Below, piece by piece: positions 7,248-16,500 of a DNA stretch of 35,891 nt. Both the position numbers and the translations under genes were made by a program. The DNA is taken from assembly GCA_944381165.1 (NCBI GenBank), contig CALWKC010000029.1, forward strand, positions 1 through 35,891, given 5' to 3'. This stretch comes from an uncultured Lachnospira sp. (GTDB taxonomy: Bacteria > Bacillota > Clostridia > Lachnospirales > Lachnospiraceae). The notes beneath the pieces are model-generated. The model had not been told where the DNA came from and made no database searches. It saw nothing but the letters and a program-made list of their open reading frames with translations. Within the stretch, counting starts at the first letter, position 1; every line of letters starts with the position of its first letter.

Positions 7248-8585
7248 TCAGCCGTGAAACTCCGTTTTCCAGAAAACACATGAATAAGGCTCCAAATCGC
7301 TCCCGCCTCCAAAATCATGTTTTTTCCCTGTTATCAAATCAACTGCTGTTCCCGACTGTGCGTCAAAATCAGCATGATACGTGCTGCTGTCCGCATTAAT
7401 CGCTACCAGAACACGCTCCGTCTCACACTTTCTCTCAAAAATAAGCTGCTTTGGCATGATAAGAATATTTCTGTAACTTCCATAGCACAGCGCCATGCTT
7501 TCGCGCCTTGCCGCCGCAAGCCTGGAAATCCACTCGGTGAGCTCTGTGCTCTCAGGCTTATCTATCGCCGGTCTCAGCGCATTGTCTCCGTCCTTCTTTT
7601 CGCCCGTAACGCCCCATTCGCTTCCGTAATATACGCTTGGAACTCCCGGCATTCCGAACAAAAGTCCATACACGGCAAAAAGATTATTTTTATCCTCCAA
7701 AATGCTCGCAATCCTTGTCACATCATGGTTGTCCACAAACGAAAGCAGATGCTTTCCCCGGTATACACACCACTGTTCATTTCCGAACTGTCTGTTCAGG
7801 CTGTACGCAATTTCATGCATATTTGAAGAGTTAAAGCTGGAGTAAATCCCCTTATAGCACTCATAGTTAGTTACGCTGTGACACGCCGAATCGTTCATCC
7901 ACTGATTATAGTCTCCGTGCAGAGTCTCCCCCATAAGAACAAAATCGTCTTTTAATCCGTCGCAGAAATGTCTCAGCTCTGACAGAAAATTTCTGTCAAG
8001 GCAGTACGCCACATCCAGCCTGAGTGCGTCAATATCATAATCACGCACCCACCCTTTTACTGCATTAAAAAGATATTCCTTAACTGCCGGATTTCCGAGA
8101 TTTAATTTAACAAGCTCGTTGCAGCCCTCCCAGCTTTCATACCAGAAGCCGTCGTTGTAATTTGTATTTCCGTCAAATGAAATATGAAACCAATCCTTAT
8201 AAGGGCTGTCCCACTTTTTTTCGCGGACGTCCTCAAACGCAAAAAAACCGCGTCCGGCATGGTTAAAAACGCCGTCAAGCATGACTTTCATTCCCGCAGC
8301 GTGAATTTCGTCACACACTCTTTTGAAATCCTCGTTTGTGCCCAGTCTCCTGTCAATACGGTTGTAATCCCTTGTGTCATATCCGTGCGCGTCACTCTCA
8401 AACACAGGATTAAACAGTACGCACGTAGCTCCAAGCTCCTTTATATGCTTCACCCAGTCAAGCACCTTTAAAATTCTGTGTTCTTCATTTTCTGAAATAT
8501 CCATGACTGATGCCTCATTTTTTAACGGAGCACCGCAAAGTCCCAGCGGATATATCTGATAAATTACTGCCTCCTCAAACCACAT
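7248..8585 (-). CDS. Intracellular GH13 alpha-glucanase (alpha-amylase family)
   Basis: A 445-residue glycoside hydrolase family 13 enzyme acting on alpha-1,4-glucans, probably maltodextrins or debranched glycogen in the cytoplasm, since there is no signal peptide. The TIM-barrel signatures are intact: DGVFNHAG (region I), the nucleophile Asp191 in DALRLDVAY, the acid/base Glu220 in LMGETLH and Asp288 in VDNHDVTR. The start is set at the ATG at 8585 (MWFEEAVIYQIYPLG), which has GAGGAGG just upstream; an in-frame extension back to 8711 has no ribosome-binding site and is not protein-like. The short length suggests a neopullulanase/maltogenic type without an N-terminal domain, but the substrate cannot be read from the sequence. 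It lies near glgP and glgB and probably shares their role in glycogen turnover. Confidence 0.85.
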   Translation of the reverse strand: MWFEEAVIYQIYPLGLCGAPLKNEASVMDISENEEHRILKVLDWVKHIKELGATCVLFNPVFESDAHGYDTRDYNRIDRRLGTNEDFKRVCDEIHAAGMKVMLDGVFNHAGRGFFAFEDVREKKWDSPYKDWFHISFDGNTNYNDGFWYESWEGCNELVKLNLGNPAVKEYLFNAVKGWVRDYDIDALRLDVAYCLDRNFLSELRHFCDGLKDDFVLMGETLHGDYNQWMNDSACHSVTNYECYKGIYSSFNSSNMHEIAYSLNRQFGNEQWCVYRGKHLLSFVDNHDVTRIASILEDKNNLFAVYGLLFGMPGVPSVYYGSEWGVTGEKKDGDNALRPAIDKPESTELTEWISRLAAARRESMALCYGSYRNILIMPKQLIFERKCETERVLVAINADSSTYHADFDAQSGTAVDLITGKKHDFGGGSDLEPYSCVFWKTEFHG

Positions 8586-8612
8586 ATTATGCCTCCTCAA
8601 TTTATTTGTTTT

Positions 8613-8641
8613 AGGATAGCATAATTCTTGAAATATAACAA
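8613..8641 (-). promoter_or_regulatory. Promoter of the GH13 gene
   Basis: On the minus strand TTGTTA (8636-8641) and TATCCT (8613-8618) are 17 bp apart, about 30 bp before the ATG. Confidence 0.5.
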
Positions 8642-8711
8642 TTTTTTGATGATAAAGTTCACAGAAAAAAATCGACAAAAAAAACAATGTATCTCCATAT
8701 TTTCGGAACAT

Positions 8712-8880
8712 ATGTAGTGGGGAGCTTATGCCCCCTCACATCTATATAAAGCATCCGGCCAAACATCTATGCCACCCAAACAAACGCTGCTAAACAAATA
8801 AGCCAGCTGCCACAAACCCTTCATTTTGTGAAAATTTTAAAAAATATCACATCGTAAAAACCTCCGGATGCTGATTATCT
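8712..8880. other. Non-coding gap with long-range inverted repeat
   Basis: No protein-like frame is visible. A perfect 9-bp inverted repeat, AGCATCCGG (8750-8758) and CCGGATGCT (8864-8872), closes a loop of 105 nt. A second GGGGAGC/GCCCCC hairpin lies beside it at 8719-8735. It could be the base helix of a structured RNA on the minus strand downstream of the spoIIQ-like gene. I do not recognise a known RNA family. Confidence 0.3.
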
Positions 8881-8916
8881 TTTGACTTTTTATTCTATGC
8901 AGCTTTTGCCGTCATG

Positions 8917-9699
8917 TTACTCAAAAAATCCCATTGGGTCAACAGGTACTCCGTCTTTTGTAAGTTTGAAATAAAGATTAGAGCCCTCTTTTACATAATA
9001 TGCAGTAGGCGAAGCTACTGTTCCCAAATACTGTCCCGCTGCAATACTGTCTCCTGCCTTTACAGTTACTTCATCAAGAAGTCCGTATGTCGTCTCATAC
9101 CCGTCTCCTATTGCAACTGTGAGGGTCGTTCCGGTCTCTTCATTTACCTCTACGGACTGTACAATACCTGATGCCGCTGCTGCTACGCTTGTCCCGACAT
9201 CAGACGCAATCGAAATTGCAGGATTGCACTTATACACATTTAACGACTCAAAAAATATAGTGCTGTCCATGCTGTACTTCAATACTATATCGCCCTGCAC
9301 CGGCCACACCAGCACATCGGTCTCTCCAAACGAGTATTTTGAAAGCGGATCAACCTTTGCCTCCGCCGCCACTTCAAGCTGCTGTTCTTCACTAGGAGCT
9401 TCCTGCGTCTGCGTTTCCGCTTCTGTCGGCGCCTCCGTCTGTTCCATTACAGCCTCGCCGTCTACGTCCTCTTCCTGCGCATCATCATTCTCCTCCGTTA
9501 AATCTGCATCCTCTGTGCGTATCGCCACGTCCTCCGGAGCCTTCTCGTTTAAATCAACGATATTATTTTTATTGTCGCCGGTACTTTTACTTTCTTTTAC
9601 AACCGCAAATACACCAACGCCCAGCGTAAGTATGACCGCACAAACTATTATTGCCGAAATAATTTTTTCTCTGCTGAAACCTCTGTTTTTGCCTTTCAT
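8917..9699 (-). CDS. spoIIQ: SpoIIQ-like protein with degenerate LytM (M23) domain
   Basis: In spore formers SpoIIQ sits in the forespore membrane and forms the engulfment channel with SpoIIIAH. This 260-residue protein has one N-terminal membrane segment (about 13-34), a long acidic Glu/Thr/Gln-rich linker (about 50-115) and a C-terminal M23/LytM-like fold (about 130-258). The metal ligands are replaced: the H-x-x-x-D motif reads NPAIS and the H-x-H motif reads NLYFK. It is therefore unlikely to be an active endopeptidase, as in the Bacillus protein but unlike several clostridial ones. A good AGGAGG site precedes the ATG at 9699. It lies 65 nt downstream of the spoIID-like gene in the same direction, an arrangement seen in Clostridia. 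SpoIIQ is the best name; another M23-like sporulation or envelope protein remains possible. Confidence 0.7.
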   Translation of the reverse strand: MKGKNRGFSREKIISAIIVCAVILTLGVGVFAVVKESKSTGDNKNNIVDLNEKAPEDVAIRTEDADLTEENDDAQEEDVDGEAVMEQTEAPTEAETQTQEAPSEEQQLEVAAEAKVDPLSKYSFGETDVLVWPVQGDIVLKYSMDSTIFFESLNVYKCNPAISIASDVGTSVAAAASGIVQSVEVNEETGTTLTVAIGDGYETTYGLLDEVTVKAGDSIAAGQYLGTVASPTAYYVKEGSNLYFKLTKDGVPVDPMGFFE

Positions 9700-9764
9700 A
9701 TTAACCTCCTGTTGATTGATGTTAATATGTTGCCCGTTTTACAGATTATTATTCACCAGACATG

Positions 9765-10697
9765 TCACCTGCTCACAATAGATACTCCGCTGTAAAATTT
9801 TTGTATTATCTCTTCATAAGTGCTTCCTGACCTCGCCATATTGTTTGCGGTGTAAAGACTTACACCAAAACCGCTTCCCTTTCCCTTAGTTGTAATCTTT
9901 ACATCATTGTTGTCGCTCTCTATTGTAAAAAAAGGTGAGTTTAACCCAAGTATTTCTGCAAATGTCTCTCCCGTCATCAGCACGTTGCCCACCTGAAGCT
10001 TTTCAACATATCCGTTCTCCCTCTTTGAAACCACCTGTATGTCGGCTGCCGGATTATCCTCATCTATTCCCGAATCCTCAAACGCATTGTTGATTTTTTT
10101 CACAAATTCCTTTGCCGTTATTGTCACAACCTTTAAAAAATCACTGCTTGTCAAATCATCCGGACAGTCGGTCTGCGCAAGATACACATATTCCTCCCCC
10201 AAAACCTCGCTTCCCGACATCGTCTTCTCATTACACACTCTTGTATATTTCGCGTCAATGGGATTTCCGTTATATGTAATCACCATCTGTCCTGTCGAGG
10301 TCACACTGTCGTGTATAAGATTATAGTATTCCTCGTAATTCTTTCCCCATTCGTTTTTCATATTGCTGACCGTCATATAATCCATTCCAAGATTTTCGCT
10401 GTCAACGCTCATTTCCTCCCCCATAATTCTGTATATGTCAGTGCGAATCATTATCGCCATAGCGCGCAGCACCTCAGCCTCGTCCGTCGTCTCAAATCTG
10501 TCAGCAAGCACCATTGTAACAAATTCGTTTACCTCAACTGATTTTGAAGCATTTTTATATTTTACGTTGACGCGCGGCCCGTAAACATTTTCCTGCGTTA
10601 CGTTTTCCTCAGTCACTCCGGTTACAAACATTGTAATAAGAGCAGGCGTCAATATATATACAAGAAAAATAACCGCCGCGATTAAAAATTTTTTCAT
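9765..10697 (-). CDS. spoIID: SpoIID-like protein with altered catalytic motifs
   Basis: SpoIID is the mother-cell lytic transglycosylase that remodels peptidoglycan during engulfment. The 310-residue product has one N-terminal membrane anchor and the SpoIID/LytB core. The segment ending AEVLRAMAIMIRT matches the family's E-A-L-K-A-Q-A-V-A-A-R-T helix, and a GSGFGVSLYTANNMARSG block matches the usual G-H-G-V-G-M-S-Q-Y-G-A. Two hallmarks are changed: the catalytic Glu in the A-A-E motif aligns to a D-R pair, and the His of G-H-G is Phe. Two cysteines (VCNEKT and TDCPDD) remain where clostridial enzymes bind zinc. The start is the ATG at 10697, after AAAGGA; upstream codons are not protein-like. 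A sigma-E-like promoter precedes it and the spoIIQ-like gene follows, so a sporulation role is likely even if the enzyme is weak or inactive. Confidence 0.72.
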   Translation of the reverse strand: MKKFLIAAVIFLVYILTPALITMFVTGVTEENVTQENVYGPRVNVKYKNASKSVEVNEFVTMVLADRFETTDEAEVLRAMAIMIRTDIYRIMGEEMSVDSENLGMDYMTVSNMKNEWGKNYEEYYNLIHDSVTSTGQMVITYNGNPIDAKYTRVCNEKTMSGSEVLGEEYVYLAQTDCPDDLTSSDFLKVVTITAKEFVKKINNAFEDSGIDEDNPAADIQVVSKRENGYVEKLQVGNVLMTGETFAEILGLNSPFFTIESDNNDVKITTKGKGSGFGVSLYTANNMARSGSTYEEIIQKFYSGVSIVSR

Positions 10698-10723
10698 ATC
10701 ACATATCCTTTCTCTTATTAAAT

Positions 10724-10751
10724 AAAATATGTAGACATGAAAAAAATATAC
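10724..10751 (-). promoter_or_regulatory. Sigma-E-type promoter in front of spoIID
   Basis: On the minus strand GTATATT (10745-10751), 13 bp and CATATTTT (10724-10731) resemble the mother-cell sigma-E consensus (-35 with ATATT, -10 beginning CATA). It lies about 27 bp before the start codon. spoIID is a classic sigma-E gene in Bacillus. Confidence 0.5.
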
Positions 10752-10784
10752 CATTTGAAAAACACTAATTTACGCTCTGATGAA

Positions 10785-10828
10785 AAAGAGTTCGCAGGCG
10801 GACTCTTTCGCGAGGCACGGAATTGTAA
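10785..10828 (+). repeat. 44-nt dispersed palindromic repeat, copy 1
   Basis: An 11-bp dyad, AAAGAGTTCGC - AG - GCGGACTCTTT, is followed by the conserved tail CGCGAGGCACGGAATTGTAA. Other copies of the same length and orientation lie at 22505-22548, 22550-22593, 26872-26915 and 35774-35817. Confidence 0.8.
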
Positions 10829-10829
10829 A

Positions 10830-10895
10830 AATAATTCCGCGAACTGAGCCGGGCTGTCAATCAGACAGCCTTCAGCTCATAGTCCGCGGAATTTA
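10830..10895 (-). terminator. Compound terminator of glgP
   Basis: Three nested helices share one axis: AATTCCGCG/CGCGGAATT (10833-10841 with 10885-10893), GAGC/GCTC, and GGCTGTC/GACAGCC (10852-10858 with 10864-10870). A T-run follows on the minus strand. It ends two bases after repeat copy 1. Confidence 0.7.
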
Positions 10896-10942
10896 TTCTG
10901 AATATTTATATTCCGGTTGAATACTTATTTTTTTATTTATTT

Positions 10943-13411
10943 TTATAATTCAGGAACATGCACCTTTTCAAGCTTCCATATGTCAGCAACATACTCCTCG
11001 ATAGTTCTGTCTGATGAGAACTTTCCGGCACTTGCGACATTCAGCAGCATTGACTTTGCCCAAGCCTTCCTGTCAGAATATCTCTTGTTAATTATCTTCT
11101 GCGCATCGGCATATGAACGGAAATCCTTGAGAATAAAGTAGGTATCCGCTCTTCTTCCGCCCTGGTTGTTGAGCAGCGAGTTGTAAATATCTCTGAAAAG
11201 CTCTGTGTCCTGCGGAGAATACTTTCCGTTGATGAGCTCCATAAGAACCTCTCTGATGCCCTGGTCGTTGTTAAAAATCTCCATTGGGTCATAGCCGCCC
11301 TCATTTTCATAGCGTATAACCTCATCTGAGGAAAGACCGAAAATTACAGCATTCTCAATTCCAACCTCCTGAACAATCTCAACATTGGCGCCGTCCATTG
11401 TTCCGAGCGTCATGGCTCCGTTCAACATAAACTTCATATTGCCCGTTCCCGATGCCTCTTTAGAGGCTGTGGAAATCTGCTCGCTGACGTCTGCTGCCGC
11501 AAAAATAAGCTCGCCGTTTGAAACACGGTAATTTTCAATAAACACAACCTTAATCTTGCCGTTTATAGACTCGTCATTGTTGATTACATCAGCCACACTG
11601 TTGATAAGCTTTATTGTAAGCTTTGCTATTCTGTAGCCTGCCGCAGCTTTCGCACCAAAGATAAACGTTCTCGGAATCATGTCCATGTATGGATTTTTCT
11701 TGAGTTCATTGTAAAGGTACATAACGTGAAGAATATTTAAAAGCTGGCGTTTATACTCATGAAGCCTCTTAACCTGAACATCAAAAATTGAATTAGGATC
11801 CACGTTAATTCCGTTGTGCTCCTTAATATACTTTGCAAGACGCACCTTGTTCTTATATTTAATCTGCATAAACTCCTGCTGGCACTTCTCATCATCGACA
11901 TAAACCTTGAGTTTTTCAAGCTGAGACAAATCCGTAATCCAGCCGTCGCCAATCTTATCTGTTATCCATGACGCGAGAAGAGGATTTCCGTGAAGCAAAA
12001 ATCTTCTCTGTGTGATACCGTTAGTCTTATTGTTAAACTTCTCCGGCATCATCTCATAGAAATCCTTCAATTCCTGTTTTTCAAGAATTTCGGTGTGAAG
12101 CTTTGCAACACCGTTTACAGAATAGCTCGCGCATATTGCAAGATTTGCCATCTTAACCTGACCGTCGTATATAATAGCCATTTTGCGGATTTTGTCCTGA
12201 TTTCCCGGATATTTTGCCTTAATCTCCTCGACAAAACGTCGGTTAATTTCCTCCACAATCTGATAAATTCTCGGAAGAAGTCTTGAAAATAATTCAATAG
12301 GCCACTTTTCAAGCGCCTCCGCCATTATTGTGTGGTTTGTATATGCAACTGTCTTTGTCGTGACAGCCCACGCCTCATCCCAGTCAAGACCTTCCTCGTC
12401 CATGAGTATTCTCATAAGCTCTGCAACCGCAACAGTAGGATGAGTATCGTTGAGCTGGAAAGTAACCTTCTCGTAAAGCTTCTTTATATCATCATGTCTT
12501 TCCTTATACTGCGCAACTGCACGCTGTATGCTTGCCGAAACAAAGAAATACTGCTGCTTTAAGCGAAGCTCCTTTCCCGCATAATGATTGTCGTTAGGAT
12601 AGAGCACCTCGACAATATTTTTTGCAAGATTTTCCTCCTCAACTGCTTTCTGATAGTCGCCCTTGTCAAATGAGCTTAAATTAAATGTATCAACAGGCTC
12701 CGCATCCCATATTCTCAATGTATTTACAGTGTTTACCCCATATCCCACAACAGGTATATCATACGGAATAGCTGTAACAGCGGTGTAATTCTCCTGAACA
12801 TACACATCTCTGCCGGTCTTTTCATCTTTGTATGAACGCACATATCCTCCGAACTTAACGACAGTAGGATACTCGGCGCGCTTTATCTCAAACGGATTAC
12901 CGTTCTTAAGCCAGTTATCCGGCACCTCCACCTGATAACCGTCCTTGATTTCCTGCTTAAACATTCCGTATTTGTAGCGTATACCGCAGCCGTAAGCCGG
13001 ATATTCAAGAGTTGCAAGAGAATCCAGGAAACATGCTGCAAGTCTGCCGAGACCACCGTTTCCAAGAGCGGCATCCGGCTCTTCATCCTCTATAGCATTA
13101 ATATCAATGCCAAGTTCACAGAGAACTTCCTTCATCTCATCATAAGCCATAAGGTTAATCATATTGTTTCCCAAAGCTCTGCCCATGAGAAACTCCATTG
13201 ACATATAATAAACAGTCTTTTTGTCCTGCTTGGCGTAAGCCTTCTGCGTTGCAATCCACTTGTCAATAATAATATCTTTTACCGCATAAGCCACTGACTG
13301 AAAAAGCTGCTGCTTATCTGCCTCGTCAATATTTCTTCTGAACAATGACTTGCAATTACCTATTATATTCTTCTTAAACTCTTCTTTATCAAATGTCATT
13401 TTTACTGCCAT
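10943..13411 (-). CDS. glgP: Glycogen/maltodextrin phosphorylase
   Basis: This enzyme (GT35) releases glucose-1-phosphate from the non-reducing ends of glycogen or maltodextrin with pyridoxal phosphate as cofactor. At 822 residues it has the normal family length. The cofactor lysine is Lys660 in the diagnostic SGTGNMKFMLNGA block. Other signatures include YYMSMEFLMGR near the N-terminus, the DAALGNGGLGRLAACFLDS active-site region and VQVKRLHEYKRQLLN. The start is the ATG at 13411 (MAVKMTFDKEEF), placed because CAGGAGG lies about 8 nt upstream; the longer frame to 13492 runs through the promoter. It has its own promoter inside a dyad right after ileS and ends in a compound terminator, so it is probably monocistronic. 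It would work with glgB and the GH13 gene in the same window. Confidence 0.95.
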   Translation of the reverse strand: MAVKMTFDKEEFKKNIIGNCKSLFRRNIDEADKQQLFQSVAYAVKDIIIDKWIATQKAYAKQDKKTVYYMSMEFLMGRALGNNMINLMAYDEMKEVLCELGIDINAIEDEEPDAALGNGGLGRLAACFLDSLATLEYPAYGCGIRYKYGMFKQEIKDGYQVEVPDNWLKNGNPFEIKRAEYPTVVKFGGYVRSYKDEKTGRDVYVQENYTAVTAIPYDIPVVGYGVNTVNTLRIWDAEPVDTFNLSSFDKGDYQKAVEEENLAKNIVEVLYPNDNHYAGKELRLKQQYFFVSASIQRAVAQYKERHDDIKKLYEKVTFQLNDTHPTVAVAELMRILMDEEGLDWDEAWAVTTKTVAYTNHTIMAEALEKWPIELFSRLLPRIYQIVEEINRRFVEEIKAKYPGNQDKIRKMAIIYDGQVKMANLAICASYSVNGVAKLHTEILEKQELKDFYEMMPEKFNNKTNGITQRRFLLHGNPLLASWITDKIGDGWITDLSQLEKLKVYVDDEKCQQEFMQIKYKNKVRLAKYIKEHNGINVDPNSIFDVQVKRLHEYKRQLLNILHVMYLYNELKKNPYMDMIPRTFIFGAKAAAGYRIAKLTIKLINSVADVINNDESINGKIKVVFIENYRVSNGELIFAAADVSEQISTASKEASGTGNMKFMLNGAMTLGTMDGANVEIVQEVGIENAVIFGLSSDEVIRYENEGGYDPMEIFNNDQGIREVLMELINGKYSPQDTELFRDIYNSLLNNQGGRRADTYFILKDFRSYADAQKIINKRYSDRKAWAKSMLLNVASAGKFSSDRTIEEYVADIWKLEKVHVPEL

Positions 13412-13458
13412 CTCATTTCCTCCTGCTTTAGAATACTGCGGATACTCCCTAATACCGC

Positions 13459-13512
13459 AAAAATGTGTATAACCATTACCATGATTATACACATTTTTGT
13501 CCTCTTATGCAA
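13459..13512 (-). promoter_or_regulatory. glgP promoter overlapping a perfect 14-bp dyad
   Basis: On the minus strand a -35 TTGCAT (13507-13512) and a perfect -10 TATAAT (13484-13489), with an upstream TG, are 17 bp apart. The -10 lies in one arm of a perfect inverted repeat, AAAAATGTGTATAA (13459-13472) and TTATACACATTTTT (13485-13498). The same dyad could act as an AU-rich terminator for ileS or as an operator for a sugar-responsive repressor. Confidence 0.6.
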
Positions 13513-13514
13513 TC

Positions 13515-16500
13515 TTAAACACGTTCTACCGAAAGACGCACATCCTCACCGTTAATGTTCCAGTCCTTTTCATAGCCTGCCATACCGTCTCTGATAATTT
13601 CATCGGCAAGCACCACGCCCTTAATCTGAGCGCTGTTGCGCTCCATAATATCTGCAATTTTGTCATTTCCGGAAACATATACTTTAATTCTGTCCATTAC
13701 CTCAAAGCCTGCTTCCTTGCGCATAGTCTGGATTTTGCTGACAAGCTCCCTCACAAATCCCTCCTCTATAAGCTCCGGAGTGAGGTTAGTGTCCATAACA
13801 ATTGTAATTCCCTTGTCTGAACTTGCAACATATCCCTCTGCCTGCGTCATCTCAATCAGCAGGTCTGCTTTTTCAAGCTGGATTTCTGTTCCGTTGACCT
13901 GTAAAGTAATATACCCAAGTTTGTTAAGATTATCCATAGCGGCATTTCCGTCAAGCGATGAGAGCTGGTTTCTGATTTCACCCAGCAGCTTGCCGTACTT
14001 TGGCCCGAGTGTCTTTAACTGAGGTTTAAATGTATATGATGTGAAATCTCTCACATCCTCCTTATACTCAACTGACTTAACATTTAACTCATCAGCTATT
14101 ATATCCGTAAAGAAATCATTGAGCTTCCACGGAGCCTTTATGAACATTCTTCCTATCGGCTGTCTGTTCTTAATATTTGTGGCGTTTCTGCACGCGCGCC
14201 CGATGACAACCGCGTTCAGAACATGTTCCATATTTTCCTCAAGCTCCTTGTCAATCCAAGCCTCGTTTGCTTTCGGAAAATCACATAAATGGACGCTTAC
14301 AGGCGCATTCTTGTCAATGCTGCACACAAGATTTCTGTAAATACTCTCTGTCATAAACGGTATCATAGGAGCGGCGGTCTTGCAAAGTGTTACAAGAGTT
14401 GTGTAAAGCGTCATATACGCGTTTATTTTATCCTGCTCCATTCCGTTTGCCCAGAAACGCTCACGGCAGCGTCTTACATACCAGTTGGACAGCTCATCCA
14501 CAAAATCCTCAAGCGCTCTCGCTGTCTCCGTAATTTTGTAATTTTCGAGGTTATTGTCAACTGTCTTTACGAGTGTGTTAAGCTTTGAAAGAATCCATTT
14601 ATCCATTACCGGAAGCTTATCATACTCAAGCTTATACTTTGTCGCGTCAAAATCATCAATATTTGCGTAGAGCACGAAAAACGCGTATGTGTTCCAGATT
14701 GTTCCCATGAACTTTCTCTGTCCCTCTGTAACAGCTTTGTCATGGAAGCGGTTAGGAAGCCACGGAGCCGAGTTCTCATAAAAATACCAGCGTATTGCGT
14801 CCGCGCCGTGTGTTTTCAGCGCGTCAAACGGGTCAACCGCATTTCCCTTTGACTTACTCATCTTCTGTCCGTCTGCATCCTGAACATGTCCCAAAACGAT
14901 AACATTTTCATAAGGAGGCTTGTTAAACAGAAGCGTTGATATTGCCAGCAGCGAATAAAACCATCCTCTGGTCTGGTCAACTGCCTCGGAAATAAATTTT
15001 GCAGGGAACTGCTGCTCAAATATTTCTTTGTTTTCAAACGGATAATGGTGCTGTGCAAACGGCATTGAGCCTGAGTCAAACCAGCAGTCTATAACCTCCG
15101 GCACTCTCTTCATTACGCCTTTACACTTAGGACAGGTGCATGTGACAGCGTCAATATACGGACGGTGAAGCTCAATGTCATCAGGGCAGTTGTCTGAATG
15201 CTCCTTTAACTCCGCAATGCTTCCGATAGAAAGCATTTCACCGCAGTCCTCACACTGCCAGATATTGAGAGGTGTTCCCCAGTAACGGTTACGGCTGATG
15301 CCCCAGTCCTGAACATTTTCAAGCCATGCTCCGAAACGTCCCGTTCCTATTGTCTCCGGAATCCAGTTGATTTTCTTATTATTCTCTATAAGGTTTTTCT
15401 TGACCTCAGGATCGGTCATTTTTATAAACCATGACTCTCTTGCATAGTAAATAAGCGGAGTATCGCATCTCCAGCAGAACGGATAGTCATGCTCAAACTT
15501 CGGAGCGTCAAAAAGCTTTCCTTCCTTATCCAAATCTTTTAGGATTTCAGGGTCGGCTTTCTTGACAAACAATCCAGCATACGGAGTTTCCTCTGTCATA
15601 TCGCCCTTTCCGTCTACAAACTGCACAAACGGAAGGTCATAGTTTCTTCCCACCTTAGCGTCGTCCTCACCGAAGGCAGGCGCAATGTGAACAATACCTG
15701 TACCGTCCGACATAGTTACATATGTGTCGCACGTTACAAAATGTCCTTTTTTGTGCTGTTTTTCAGCTGCGCCTGCAGCGCACTTATACAACGGCTCATA
15801 TTCCTTGTACTCTAATTCTTTTCCCCTGAAGGTATTTTGCACCTCATAGTCAACGCCTGCACCGGAAAGCTCTTTGTTATCCTCTGACAGCTGCTCTCCC
15901 TTCACCGTCTGACCTGCCTTTGAGGCAAGACCGCCAAGCACCTTGTCAATCAGCGCCTCAGCCATGTAGTAAGTATAGCCGTCGGCAGCTTTAACCTTCA
16001 CATATGTCTCATCAGGATTTACGCAGAGTGCGACGTTTGAAGGCAGCGTCCAAGGCGTTGTCGTCCACGCTAAGAAATATGCATCTTCTCCAACAACCTT
16101 AAAACGTACTATCGCAGAGCGCTCTTTTACCGCCTTATATCCCTGCGCTACCTCGTGTGATGATAACGGCGTACCGCATCTCGGACAGTAAGGCACAATT
16201 TTGAAGCCCTTATACAAAAGTCCCTTATCCCAAATCTGTTTTAAAGCCCACCACTCTGACTCTATAAAATCATTCTCATAGGTAACATAAGGATTATCCA
16301 TATCAGCCCAAAATCCGACAGTAGAAGAAAAATCCTCCCACATTCCCTTATATTTCCATACGCTCTCTTTACAGTGCTTGATAAACGGCTCAAGACCGTA
16401 CTCTTCAATCTGTTCCTTACCGTCAAGACCAAGCTTTTTTTCCACCTCAAGCTCAACAGGAAGACCGTGAGTATCCCAGCCTGCCTTTCGAGGCACCATA

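Noticed and set aside
9119-9715. 198-codon plus-strand frame opposite the spoIIQ-like gene
   Set aside because: It is rich in Ser, Ala and Thr and mirrors the codon pattern of the real minus-strand gene; it has no ribosome site or motif.
9700-9764. Sigma-F promoter for the spoIIQ-like gene
   Set aside because: A GAATA and GGCAACAT pair is only a weak match, and the gene may simply be read from the spoIID promoter.
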